Of a stretch of DNA of 64,000 nt, positions 11,275-22,433 are shown piece by piece (within the stretch, counting starts at the first letter, position 1; each line of letters starts with the position of its first letter). The notes under the pieces were generated by a model that was given only the letters and a program-made list of their open reading frames with translations, ran no database searches and had not been told where the DNA came from. The position numbers were made by a program, and so were the translations under genes. Origin of the DNA: Gnetum montanum (taxonomy: Eukaryota; Streptophyta; Gnetopsida; Gnetales; Gnetaceae); the NCBI GenBank assembly GCA_015680685.1, contig MNCI01010476.1, forward strand, positions 332,518-396,517, written 5' to 3'.

Positions 11275-12146
11275 TGATAAACCATGATTTGTCAAGCTTC
11301 GATATAGAACCCGCGATATCAGATCTGCGATACTGGGTACATGATATCTCGACTTGGCCAACAATATCAGATACACAATATCGTGACTCTTGTGTAAGCC
11401 TATAAATACACATTTGAGCACACAAGAAGAGGTGGTAAGTTAGGGAGAAAGTTAGTGTTAGAATAGAGTCTTTTTTGTTCATTTTTAGTTCATCTCAACC
11501 CTTTCCCCAGTGCATGCTTGCAGTGTGATGATTGTAATTATACGGAACCTTTATTTGAGTGTAACATACTTGGACACACACATGATCAGCAATAAAGATT
11601 GAGATTACTCCATCATTGCAACATTCACTTAGTTTTAATTGCTTAATTATTGCTTTCTAATTATTATTTCTTTACCTTCATTTTCTATCCCTGTTATTAA
11701 ACATGGAATGAGTACAACTTAATCACGAGCATTTAAGTGTGACTACTTGGTAACCCAGTAGTGTATCCAAGAGTGCTTAAGTAATATATGCTTGGTAATC
11801 CCAAAAGTAGTACACGAGGTCCAAGATGTATACAGATGATTAAGGATGGATGCTCATTGCACTTAGGTTAGCTTAGATTCTCTTCTCCCACTCCCTCTTA
11901 GCTTAAAACAAAGTTATTTTCCATTGCCTCTAGGAGTAGCACTAGTTTAGGCCCACATCATACACCTCACTCTGCACTAAACCATACGTGACAAAGCAAA
12001 TACTAGTCCAAGTGGGAAGAGAGTGAACTACGATCAATGTGTAACTATCTAGATACCACAACTAGTTCGTCTGCAAAGTTTGACCGGATCGTGCGTACAT
12101 GCTTGTATTCGTATGGTTGAGTGTAGGGGTACCTTGCCACTCATCA
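11275..12146 (+). repeat. A2 3' LTR
   Basis: 872 bp, TGATAAACC...CTCATCA. The GATATC cluster runs 11300-11384 and the TATA box is tataaat at 11401-11407. It matches the 5' LTR over the part present. It is followed by gggat, a near match to the left flank gagat. Confidence 0.85.
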
Positions 12147-13021
12147 GGGATGATGAAACCATTCATCTATGCAAATGTAACATTGGGAATGGGTACTTTT
12201 ATTAAATAAAGGAACATTTTTATAAGATAAGGAAAAAATAAAAAAGTAAATATACCTAAAGAAAATTTTCTATATGAAAAGGAATAAATGATATTATATT
12301 AAAAAGTAGAGCAAATATAATAGATACTAGCATGGGTTTAAAACCAAAATTTTAAAAACATTTGAAAAGGATGAATCAAGGGATAAATTACATTATGCAC
12401 AATGAAACAAGCATCTAGGTAAAGAAACAAGAATAAGTCAGATGTATCATAGAGCAATAAGAGCATCAAGAAAAACCATACGTCAAAGTTCCTAAGTACT
12501 ATCTCACAAGGTAGGAGGGACAATGAAGACTTCTAAGATTTAAACACAAGATAGGAGGGATAATTGAGACTTTTAGGATTCAAGTACTTCGTAGCAACAA
12601 AAGGTTTAAAGAGGACCCTCGTCTAGAATAATGAATCATGAGTGTATTTATTATTTCAACATTAAGAGGGAGGGGCAAAATCACTTCACATTGATCCCAT
12701 AGTCGAGATGTGCCAAGATTCAAATTGGCAATGTCGATCAAACACCATTAAGAAAAGGCTAGATAAGGAAAGGTTGAAAGTAACAACTAAAGGCTAGAAT
12801 AACTTTGTCATCGTTAGGATCCAAGGCCAACTAAGATGAACCCACTTACCTGACCACTTAGGAAAGATAGATGTGGGTGTTTTCGGCAAACTTAGTTTTT
12901 ATGTAACTAAACAAAAATCTAGGTGTTCTTTTTGCAACAAGTTTTACAAGAAGTACACTTTATCCAAGTTATTAAGCCTGACAACATTCATGTGAAAACA
13001 ATCATGACATCATAAACTAGG
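12147..13021. other. AT-rich intergenic DNA
   Basis: No gene, tRNA or repeat recognised apart from the TSD copy at the start. Short partial repeats (aggagggacaatgaagactt-like, near 12510 and 12545) hint at a small local duplication. Confidence 0.4.
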
Positions 13022-14420
13022 ATGGCCATCAAGAATCACAATCCTATAATGATCAATGCTATTAGAATCTATGGACTTCTTGACTTAAAGTCAAAAAAAG
13101 AATTTATCCAAAGCCCTTGCCTACCATCCTCCATATCTTCATTGTTGATCCTAGTCCACACCACATTGCTTAGTGACCCACCCAAACTCTTAAGACTCAT
13201 ATCAGATACAACATTCTTCCTATCAAATGAATCTATTTTAGGGTATTTTCATCATTTGCACATTCATACTTATTGCACATTTATAGGTGTCATTTCCTTG
13301 AATTGTCTTAGGCTGGCTAGTCGTTGGATTTCAGGGGTTGAGTTTAACACTTTGTATGGGGAGTCGGCTGCAATGAAACATTGCCTAGTTCAGATTTACT
13401 CTTTCCTCCACGGTCACTGGCACCTGGATGTTACAGTGCAAAGCCTTTTTCATGGCCTTCAATGGCTTAATGGGGTTAAACTTTTGCCCTATCGGCCATT
13501 TGTTCCCTTTCATCTCATGCACAACCCATCTGAAGTCATTCAACGTTGCAATAAATATTGGCACAAACAAGAGTCAGAAACATTTTGGATCCCTCTCTTC
13601 CAACTTATTTGGAAACTTCCGACCCTCCCCAAAATTAAGCAGTTCCTTTGGTGTCTTCTCCACCATGGTCTTCCTATCGGAAAACGTCTAGAATATCTTG
13701 GGATTCCTAATCCCACTTGCCCTCTATGTGGTGGACAAGATGACTTTGTCCATGTGTTTTGGCAATGTCCCTTTGCTCAACATGTGTGGCAGTGGACTTC
13801 TAAAGCTTTTCCATCCTACAAGCTATCTCAAGAGGATGCCATATTCGGATTCTTGAACATTACTTCTACTAATCTTAATTTTCTGTGGAAAGTTATTAGG
13901 CCTATTATTTTATATTATATTTGGAAGCGAAGATGCAATGTTCTATTTCAAAAGACAGAGTATTCTAACAAATGTTTGCTTACCAGGTTGGAGATGTTGC
14001 AGATCTTTTGCCTCACCTATTTTCAACTCACATCTCAAGCATCCAAGTTCAATCTGGACAGTCATCAATTGGTTCATCTCCTGCAGCTATGGGAAAGACC
14101 TATGTGTTTCAGTTACACTTAGCATCAGTAATCTCTGCAAGGAAGTTTTCCCTTTTATTATGTGGATTCACCATTGGCATTCCCTCTATCCTTAATTGAG
14201 AGCTCTTTGCCTCATCTAATTCTATGTCATTCTATTTTGTAAAAAGCTAGTCTGTGCGAACATTTGGTTGTGCCCCAACTTGGGGTACCTCCTCTAATAC
14301 TAGTTTATTTCTAAGGTGTTTCCCGAGTGTCATTCACGATGCTCTCAGTTTTCCCCTTCCCTTAACCCTATGACTTATTCAAGTTGTTGTAATTGATGCA
14401 CCTTTAATTTCAATAAAACT
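13022..14420 (+). pseudogene. LINE-1: 3' fragment of an L1-type retrotransposon
   Basis: A 366-codon open frame (13022-14122). Its residues about 185-260 form the zf-RVT domain that ends plant L1-type ORF2 proteins: FWIPLFQLIWKLPTLPKIKQ, then LLHHGLPIGKRL, then a C-X2-C-X7-H-X4-C knuckle (CPLCGGQDDFVHVFWQC) and a tail with WKVIRPIILYYIWKRRCNVL. Endonuclease and reverse transcriptase are absent, as in 5'-truncated LINEs. The first 90 or so codons do not look like LINE sequence, so the annotated ATG is probably fortuitous. The downstream part to about 14420 looks like a LINE 3' UTR and contains aataaaact. The frame is long for a dead copy, so truncation may be fairly recent. Confidence 0.75.
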
Positions 14421-14769
14421 TCTTTTCGGGGTCCGACACCCACCCATACTTATTGCCAACTTAGCATCAAAGCCATCAATATATTAGGAAAGACAATGTA
14501 GTTGCATGACATGGTCTATCCTTAATATGATACTAGTCATACTACAACAAAGACAAGTTTACGGTGGTTTTGAAGGCATTTAGATAATAAACAAGCATCT
14601 CTAACATATTAGCCTCCTATTCTTGGCAACCCTCAATCCCTAGGGTATACCTCTTCCAATTTCATTGAGTTTTCCTTTAGGAGAATATGCTTCCTCTTCC
14701 AATTTCAATTTTCTTTTAGAATCACAATTTAACATTTTAAATAAATAAATATTAGAATAAAAGACTTAT
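14421..14769. other. Spacer between LINE-1 and tRNA-Ser
   Basis: No gene seen. An AAAA run at 14759-14762 is a TTTT Pol III terminator for the minus-strand tRNA gene just downstream of its 3' end. Confidence 0.5.
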
Positions 14770-14851
14770 CGTCGACAGCAGGGATCGAACCTGCGCGGGC
14801 AAAGCCCAACAGATTTCAAGTCTGTCTCCTTAACCACTCGGACATATCGAC
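14770..14851 (-). tRNA. trnS-UGA (nuclear): tRNA-Ser(UGA)
   Basis: 82 bases on the minus strand. The 7-bp acceptor stem pairs GTCGATA with TGTCGAC, followed by discriminator G. There is a D-arm with GAGTGGTTAAGG, an anticodon loop CTTGAAA with anticodon TGA (complement of 14816-14818), the long variable arm of class II serine tRNAs (TTGGGCTTTGCCCGC), and a T-arm with GGTTCGATCCC. A-box and B-box are present and a TTTT terminator follows at 14762-14759. No CCA is encoded. It agrees with the plant nuclear type as I remember it, and nothing suggests an organellar insertion. Confidence 0.95.
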
Positions 14852-15671
14852 TTGCTTCAAATATATGGTCAACTCAAATTTGTTCAGGCAAAACCAAATG
14901 TATTGGAAATGGAATTGCGCACCATTGCCTCAGACTTCTGCAAAAGTGCATAGCCAAATAATCCATTGACGCCGTGTAAAAATGCAATTCCATACATAGA
15001 ATCTGCAAATTTAAAAGCTCTGTTTGTTCATAGATAACAATAATACTTCATGCAATAATACATCACTTACTGTTGTCATTCTGAGTGTTTCCTATGCACA
15101 CTTTCAGGATACGTATTCGTCGTCACTCATCCAATTCAAATTGGTGGGCAACCAGCGGTTACCTAGCTAAAAATCACGACCAACACCACTGCAGAGAGAT
15201 CCTGGTTTACAACGTCTCCTTCAAAACTCTGGATTTGCCCTAGCTATAGCACCAAATTGCAGCAACAGATACATAATATTACTCGTAAACTAAGGAAGAA
15301 GAGCAGGCCAACAGTTAAAAGTCGAAGAGCAGTAAGCGTCAATGTAGTGTCCGTGATAGTGTTACTGTTGTGTGATTGCCGGCATATCCACGGTTCAGCA
15401 CCATGTATTTGATCTACGCTGGAATGAATATCAGTAAATCTGCAACAAACAATGCCGATAAAATTTTGCGATGCGCTTCAGTGTTTGGATGAATCTTCAG
15501 TTTGCCGCCGCTGCTGCCGTGAAGCCACCTCTGTGCGGCCGGTAGGTCTCTGATCTTGCCACAATTTGTCCTCTCTTCGTTTGGAAAGAATGGGGAGCTG
15601 TCCCATGGAAAAGCAAAATAAATCCCTGTTTTTTGCGTTGTAATTTTCACGCGTCGCAGATGGTTATGCAC
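14852..15671. other. Low-copy-looking region next to tRNA-Ser, possible minus-strand exon
   Basis: Less AT-rich and richer in CpG than the surroundings (15100-15670), with none of the TE signatures found elsewhere. The longest frame is on the minus strand, 15671-15414 (85 codons), including the peptide FPWDSSPFFPNEERTNCGKI. I do not recognise the product, and no clear splice sites or start context settle it. It may be an exon, a transcript leader or a decayed gene. Confidence 0.3.
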
Positions 15672-15890
15672 CTAGGGGTGTACCTTAGTGGTTAGGTCAC
15701 CCATCTCCAAATAAGAAGGTTGCAGGTTCATTACTTGCATCTACTTACTAGTTGCTTATTTCATTAAACCACGAAGAGATTGTAAGTTTAATCTAACCTT
15801 GGAGTGCCTTATTTAGAAAATAATGATTTTGCAACAACCTAATCGGATGGGGTGGTGGTAGATCCCTATATATATATATATATATAATCA
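15672..15890 (+). mobile_element. tRNA-derived SINE
   Basis: A tRNA-like head: A-box-like GTACCTTAGTGGTTAGG near 15680-15697 and B-box-like GCAGGTTCATTACTTGC near 15721-15738. A non-tRNA body follows, ending in gatccc and a (TA)10 run at 15867-15886. No clear flanking duplication was found. The family is not recognised. Confidence 0.6.
15867..15886. repeat. (TA)10 microsatellite
   Basis: Twenty bases of alternating TA at the 3' end of the SINE. Confidence 0.9.
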
Positions 15891-16227
15891 AATTCAAAGT
15901 ACAAAAGCAAAGAAGAAGAAGAGAAACTCCAAAACAACAAAAAAGAAGAAAAGGGATTCCTTTTTAGGTTTTCATCCTTACAACCAATTTGGAAAAACCT
16001 TGCCCTCATTAATAAAAAAGAAAACTACATAGAGAAATAATTAGGAATTTAGCTAAAGCATTAGTTGCTGAAGAATGATATCATCTTGTACTAACAAAGG
16101 AAGAATTTTAGTTAGAGAATCTTTGTAAAAGATAATATTATATTGAAATTTCCAAAAGGCATAAAGAATAAGAGAGAAAAGCAATGCCAACTATGAAGTA
16201 GAAATCCTTGAAGTTGAGGAGTGTCAT
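15891..16227 (-). other. Possible LINE 3' fragment
   Basis: The stretch TTTTCATCCTTACAA (15970-15985) and neighbouring sequence resemble 26675-26692, in the 3' region of LINE-2. The likeness is short and I see no protein domain. The last five bases, gtcat (16223-16227), are the left flank of A3. Confidence 0.3.
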
Positions 16228-17042
16228 TGATGGGACGTAATATCACATGGGCCACGATATCGCATCTTCCCCTGCGATATCATGTACATGATATCGTAGT
16301 GTGCTGCCAAATCTATAAATAAGAGGTGTCTCTCCCTTGTTTTGGCATCTAGGCCTAAACCGTAGCGAAACTATGGCAGTTTTACCTCTCCAGAGATAGA
16401 ATAATTTCCATGTGCCCGCAGTAGGAGCTCCAAAGTGAACGGATCTTTATTTGAGCAAATATTGTACCTGAACACAAGTTTGTGTATGGAAATAAAGACA
16501 AACTTCTTGGATAAACCTTGCAATGCATGGACTAAGCTAGATAGGACTTTATTTATTGTTATTTATTGTTAATGTTTAAATGCTTTATTAGTTAATTAAA
16601 TCTCTCTCAACCCTTCTCTCCTAGTTAAGTGCATTCAGTACGACCGCTTCGAGCACGTGCGTTACGCTTGGTGATCCCAGTAACGAATAGCATTTGGTAA
16701 CCAAGGTTGCATTTGTTCAAGATGTGAATGGTAAGTGGGAACGGATACTGATGCTATGTTAGTTAAGGCTTAGTTAGTTAGTTAAAGTTAGTTAGTTAGT
16801 CTCTTTACCCTTCACCTCATTAGCATAGGAGATAAAAATTGAAAAGACATAAAAATCATATACCTTAGACTTACTTAACCATACAATCGTGACAAATACA
16901 AGTAAGTCTAGGAAGACAAAGAACGATTAACCTTAAGTGTTCCATGAGGCGTGTAGGCACTTAGTCTATGGAGTTCGATCGGATCGCACATGTAACATTT
17001 GTATTCGTATGGTTGAGTGTAGGGGTACCTTGCCACTCATCA
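16228..17042 (+). repeat. A3 5' LTR
   Basis: 815 bp. The GATATC cluster spans 16238-16297 and the TATA box is tataaat at 16314-16320. It ends CTCATCA directly before the PBS. Confidence 0.9.
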
Positions 17043-17043
17043 A

Positions 17044-17062
17044 TGGCGCCGTTGCCGGGGAC
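17044..17062 (+). other. A3 primer-binding site (tRNA-Asp), intact
   Basis: TGGCGCCGTTGCCGGGGAC. The first 18 bases complement the 3' end of plant tRNA-Asp(GUC), the primer typical of Athila. It is the undamaged reference for the sites in A1, A4, A5 and A7. Confidence 0.92.
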
Positions 17063-17187
17063 TAAGTTGTTTGTGCACTAAGTAGAACATAGAAAATTAT
17101 CCACATCGTTGGGAGCTTAAACAAACCCTTAGGGTTAATTAAACAAAAAATTATATAACAGTTAATCAGCACACTGAATAAAACACA

Positions 17188-20100
17188 ATGTCTTCTTCTT
17201 CTAACAAAAGCACTTCACCGCCTAGGGATCACACTAGAGACTGTCGGTGGCACCAAACACATAACCAAAAACTGTTAGTTCCTCAACAGTATCAAGTGGT
17301 ATATACTCATCCCGATGAGTATATACCCGATTTTACTTTTATCCTCCATCAGGATGAACAACTGCGTTGGAGAGAATTGCAAGGTAACATAGTGTTACCT
17401 CTAGATTGGGTAGTCCCTAACATACTTCTTCGTGCTCTTGCACAAATAGGAATGACAGAATTATACACTGAATACGTTGTGGAAGATTATGACATAAGGG
17501 ATTACCATCCCATAGCAACGCAACGTCTAAGGGACTCGCGGTAGGAGAGCCACCATACATTGTTGAAGGGCAAAGGGGTCCTGCACGTCCTAAGCGAAAT
17601 TGGAGATGGTGAACCAATTATAACATGTTCTCCATCAAATGATGTTCCCCCTCCTAACAATAGTGAGGAGGTGGGGTATCAAAACCTACGCTCCACGATA
17701 CACAATCCTGGTTCTAATCCCCATGAACACCAAGTGTTTGCTGAGGGAACAAAAACACATGACAAGGATGGGCATTCAGATCGTCATCACGATCAGAGTC
17801 ATTGCCACTGAAGAGAAGGTAAGAAACATCGTTATGGCAATGGTTCACCTTCTTCTTCCCCTTCATCACATTATTCACCCTCTCCTTCCACATTAGGACG
17901 TAGTCATAAGGAGCACAACAGTGAGGATAAGGGTAAGCAAAATGAGAGACCTCGACGAGAGAGTTGAAAGCAAGGACGAGGGCAGTCTAGAGAGTCTAGG
18001 CATGGTAGAAGGGAAATTAGGGAAACACGTAGGCATCATAGACATCATGAGAGAGATGGTCATGATGAACCCCTACTTGCCACCCGAAGTATGTTAGTTA
18101 TTACGAAGGTTGTGAGAATACCTACAAGGCATCAAAAAGATAGTCGGATCAAGAGACTAGATATGAACAATATCCCATGCTTCGAAGGGGGATACAATGC
18201 TGATCCGCAAAATCACTTACAGGCATTCCATGATGCTTGCACCTTGCAAAATATTGAAAACGAGTGGCAGAAGTTAAAGTTGTTTCCTAGGATACTCATA
18301 AAAGAAGCAGAGAGTTGGTACTGGTCCTTAGAGTCGAAAACCATTAGAAGGTGGAGTACAATGCTAGAATTATTCAACGATAAATACCAAACGTACTCCA
18401 AAGTGTCCAACTTGCGTAAATAGATCCAAGGATGGAAACAAGGTAATAATGAACCCTTGGATGCTGCCATGGGCTGATATTATGCATTGCTACATCGTTG
18501 CTCGGGCCATGGTTATGCACAACGGGATCAACTCCGCCACCTCGTAGATGGGCTAAGACACAAAACTAGGATAACCCTTGGGACATATGCCCAAGGGAGA
18601 TTATCTGAACTTAGGTCCCATGAAATTCATCGATTGTTAGAGTAAGTAGATAAAGAAGAAGGGGAGCTATGGAAAAGAGAAAGCGTGGAAGAAAATAACC
18701 ATGATCCTTCCCTCCGAAAGAAGAGAGTAAGATTCTGCGATGAAGAGGATGAGTCATCACTCAAAGAGTTGGTGAATAGAAAAACCTTGCCACTTCAAAA
18801 GTTAACAACCAAGGTGTTGGCTAAGGTAGATCAAATGTAGGACTCCTTAGACAGTAGATTCGAAACTGTCCTGAAAATCGTAGAGGAGTCTAAGGAGCGA
18901 AGTAGTGACCATGATAAGAAAAAGCAAAGAGATTCAGGCCATGCACATGACAAGGGTAAGGGAAAAATAACTATCACTGATGAGGTTTTGGATTCTAACA
19001 TAGACAATGGCAGTGGATGTGAGATCTGCCAATATGACCATCCTGAGGGATGTTGCCTAATAATCTCACATCTACAAGAGTCCGGGGTGTATGCACTCAA
19101 CCCAAGACTTAATAGACGACAGGCACCCCAAAGGTTATCTTATCCCCAAGGTAACCCGAGGCAGTTCCACCACCCATTAACATATTATCCAAATGGAACT
19201 CTGCCACAACCTATCGGGCAACACCAGCAGTGGCAACACCCATAATCATGGGGGATGCCACTGCCTAGACAACAATACCCTTACTGGCAACCAAACCCAT
19301 ATGGGTACTACATGCAGCAGCCAGTTTCTCCAAGTGAATCTATGGGTCACGCAACTCCACAACGTCACTACCAAGTTTGGGAGTATTTTAGGACTCCTTC
19401 TCCTTGGGAGACACACCACATGCATACAATCCTCCGAATCCATCTGCCACTCTTACGCCAGTAGTTCCACTACCTCCTGCTCCAACAATGCAAGGGGAAC
19501 TCCCCACTCAACCGCAACAACATAATACTACAAGAGTTGTAAACCTTCAACCTGTTGCTGGTTCTGACAACCGCAAGAAGAGAATACCTTTCTTCATAAC
19601 CAAAAGACCAAACAAGCTCTCACAACCACAAGCAGTTGAGTCTATGACCACTCCTCCAACAACTAAGGCTTCGGAGCTCCCTTCAAACCAACAACAGAGC
19701 TCAACACATATGGTTATGTTAACACATACCGTTACTGACTAGATCAAGGTAGGTCACCTTCCCAGGAAACTCTCTGACCCTGGAAGTTCCTTAATCTACC
19801 TCCAAGTCACTGGGAACGAACCTCATAAGGCTCTTCTTGACTTAGGTTCTAGAGTCAACTTAATCTCATGAGAAATGTATCAAGCCTGGAACCTGTCTCC
19901 ACTCAAGAAGAGGAATATTCAACTAGAGCTAGTTGACCAATCCATCACCATTCCCTTGGGATTGGTGGAGGACATCATTACCACTGTGTGTGGTTGGTCA
20001 TACCCAGCTGATTTCCTGGTGATAGAAGTTAACATCAACAAAGGGGACTTCCCAATTATAATCGGAAGGGCATGGCTAAGTACAATAGATGCATGCCTAG

Positions 20101-20291
20101 GAATCCGTGATCTTTCCTTGGAAATATCTAAGGTAAACATTTATGGAAAGATCAAGAAGAAGAAAGTTCCATGCATCACATACAGTGACTCAAAGGGTGA
20201 TGACATGGAGGAATGCTTAGCATTTCCTGCATGTAATCGGTGTGCACTAGAGGATAATGTACAAAGGTGTCTGTATGTAGCAACCATATAA
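17188..20291 (+). pseudogene. A3 gag-protease remnant
   Basis: Starts at ATGTCTTCTTCT; the same start motif survives in A5. Gag keeps one frame to about 19460, then shifts to the frame used by protease. Parts in order: N-terminal region with RWRELQGNIVLPLDWVVP; a Ser/His/basic linker; core with ILIKEAESWYWSLESK and RWSTMLELFNDKYQTYS (18295-18400); zinc knuckle CEICQYDHPEGC (19018-19055); Pro/Gln-rich tail; retropepsin with active-site ALLDLGSRVNLIS (19830-19870), FLVIEVNINKGDFPIIIGRAWL (20015-20075) and LSLEISK. About ten stops occur, nearly all explained by CAG/CGA/TGG changing to TAG/TGA. Protease is the last pol domain present. The ending after 20291 is decayed spacer, not reverse transcriptase. 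Confidence 0.85.
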
Positions 20292-22058
20292 CAAGAGAAC
20301 ACCCAGTGGTTGATAGTTGATCAAGAGAGCAGCCCACGAACATGCATGGAACGAACTGAGGGAATAGCTCACACCCACAATGAAGGCATAGATACATTGT
20401 AGTATGAGCGTCACCGACTTCCACCCCTTAACCTGAAAACATCAATCGGGAGAAGTTGGACACTCCTAAGAAATTCAAATAGGCATTCATTATTTCGAAT
20501 CTCTCCCTTTCCATTTAGTCATGGGGGAGATGGCCACCTATGGTAATCATTTGAGGCCCTCAGTTCTTTTAAGTTTTTGTTTTGCACGTTTTTGTTTTAC
20601 ACATTTTTGTTTTACAAATTTCTTTAACTTTTCTTGTTTTTTTTTTACAACATCGTTTATACTTTTCCATTTCTTGTGTGTGCTATCCATCTTGTCAAGT
20701 TTTTCATGTAATAAGTGTTCTTCATGATGGTATGAATTGTTTTCCTATTGATTGTTAATGTTTGGTTTTTACCGTTAAGTTATGATGTTGATACTAAGGT
20801 ATGGTTCTTTTGATATAGCAAACAATGAGTTCACTTCATCCATACATCCACAAATTTCTATGGTCTCTCTCAGCTTGGAAATGTATAGTCCCTTTCTAAA
20901 TAAGAACTATAATGAATCAGTGATTGGGTATTTCTCAAACTAAGGAAGGACTCAAGGATTGAAAAGGGTGTGGCTTTAATGGAACTTGATTGCATTTGTG
21001 TTGCCCATTCTCTTGGGTGCTTGGATATTTTCTTCTTTAGTTTTCTTACCGTTTCGACGTTACTTAATTATCAGAAAGCTGAGTTAATAAAAATAACAAA
21101 GTCTTTGCATGGTGTGGTTCTCACGCATAAACACATAAAACAACAACAAAAAAGTGAGAATTCAAAGCACACCCCTTAGAAGAAATAATCATTTGGGCCA
21201 CAAGCACTGGTTATGGAACTAAAATAAAAATGTTCCCTCTAACTAAGGCCCTTCTCACTTCCCATTATCTCCTTCCTCATTTCTTTGGAATGGTGGTGGC
21301 TCTTTGGGAAGGCATTCTTGTTACTTCAAGGGGATGGATTGGCCGAATGCATTAATGCGAAGTCACTAGATGTGGTCTGTTTGAGGCCAGACTTGGAATG
21401 GGATCTACTAAGTCACATTAATCATTAACTACATAAGGGAGAATACATCACCTTGTTCTTGAGATTCCATTCCATCCTCTTCTTTCCATCATTCTTTCTC
21501 CATTGTTCACCTCATTGCCGATTGTATCATTAGTGTATATTTTGGTTGACGAATTGTTTTCTTTTTGGTAAATTCTTGTGATTAAGACTTTAACTCTTGT
21601 TCCAAATGACATTCCTAGAGCCTACGGACTCTTTGAATGTGGGTTTGTCAGGGCATTAAGGGCATGAGCCTGCTTTGGGGAGGATCCACTGACATTCCTA
21701 TTTGGTGCACCAGTTAAATTCTTTCCCTTAACATTTTTGCAATCCACTCTATTTTGTTCATTTCCATCTTGACATCCATTTCACCGACGTTATAGTTGTT
21801 TCTTTTTCTCCATCTTTCTTGTTCTTTATTCTTTCTCCATTCTATTGCTATCAGAGGTTCGCTCTTAGTCATGGGGGTCTGGACCCAATTTTTTTCGATT
21901 TTCTCCTAAACCATACACCTTTGGTAGCCACTATGATATCTCCAGATCCGTATTAGCCATACCACAACTTAGCAAATGGACCTTTCATTGAAGCAAGGTA
22001 TCAATTGCATTATGATTCATTTACCCTTGCTAATATAAAGACTATGTTGTGTGTGCAG
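20292..22058 (+). other. A3 post-protease noncoding region
   Basis: Holds a PPT-like TTAGTCATGGGGGAGATGG (20515-20533), the TTTGCATGGTGTGG block near 21103, TAGACTTAGG-poor AT-rich DNA, the conserved TTTGGGGAGGATCCACTGA (21674-21692), a second PPT-like TTAGTCATGGGGG (21865-21877) and a 3' splice-site-like GTGTGTGCAG ending at 22058 with TTGCTAAT upstream (22027-22034). No GATATC/TATA module like that of A2 and A4 remains. Short frames here are not conserved in other elements. Confidence 0.55.
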
Positions 22059-22252
22059 ATGGCAATCATACAACAACGGATTGGATCTGGAGGGAACACT
22101 TGGAATGGATAGGTGCTGAAGTAGCTATGCAAAGAACAAGATGGATGGCACACTTACTGATGGACAACGAAAGGCATAATCTTGGCATTGGCAGTAACAA
22201 AACTTCTTTCTCTCTCTCTCTCTTTCTTTCTCAGCTGCCAAATAAGGCTTGA
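22059..22252 (+). pseudogene. A3 stub of the 3' ORF
   Basis: ATG directly after the acceptor-like GTGTGCAG. The first codons (MAIIQQRIGSGG) resemble the N-terminus in A2 (MAPKHGQQGGPSQG). After some 20 codons the frame stops and the sequence joins the 3' UTR, with a (TC)n run at 22204-22228. The plant-transposon domain and coiled coil are deleted. Confidence 0.45.
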
Positions 22253-22420
22253 TGTCAAATGTATAAGGTGTTTACTCTTGTTGTCATGAACACCAGTTTT
22301 GTCATGTTCTGTAATGATGATCCGTTCACATGTCATCCTATTCACCATTAGTTCCATTGAAGTCAATAATCTCATACCTTCCTAATATTTTGTAAGGAAC
22401 TCAAGGACGAGTTTTTATTC

Positions 22421-22433
22421 AGTCATGGGGGTA
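22421..22433 (+). other. A3 polypurine tract
   Basis: AGTCATGGGGGTA immediately before the 3' LTR. Confidence 0.75.

Larger units (their letters stand above)
3262..12146 (+). mobile_element. A2: non-autonomous Athila-like element (gag + 3' ORF, no pol)
   Basis: Plus-strand LTR element with LTRs starting TGATRAACC and ending CTCATCA, PPT TAGTCATGGGGGTA before the 3' LTR, and near-matching 5-bp flanks (gagat/gggat). Internal order: Gag (4356-6277), a noncoding stretch, an internal promoter-like module (7665-7757), a putative leader and intron, and a 3' ORF (8326-11087). No protease, reverse transcriptase, RNase H or integrase is found between Gag and the noncoding part. The end of the 5' LTR and the PBS are missing because of a foldback misassembly between N at 3870 and N at 4355. 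A4 has the same pol-less structure and a related R-U5, so the two look like members of one mobilised non-autonomous family. Confidence 0.85.

Noticed and set aside
13428-13691. Second frame inside LINE-1
   Set aside because: It is an out-of-phase shadow of the zf-RVT frame.
14770-14851. Organellar tRNA insertion
   Set aside because: A nuclear-type Ser(UGA) with Pol III boxes and TTTT terminator, and no organellar flanking sequence.
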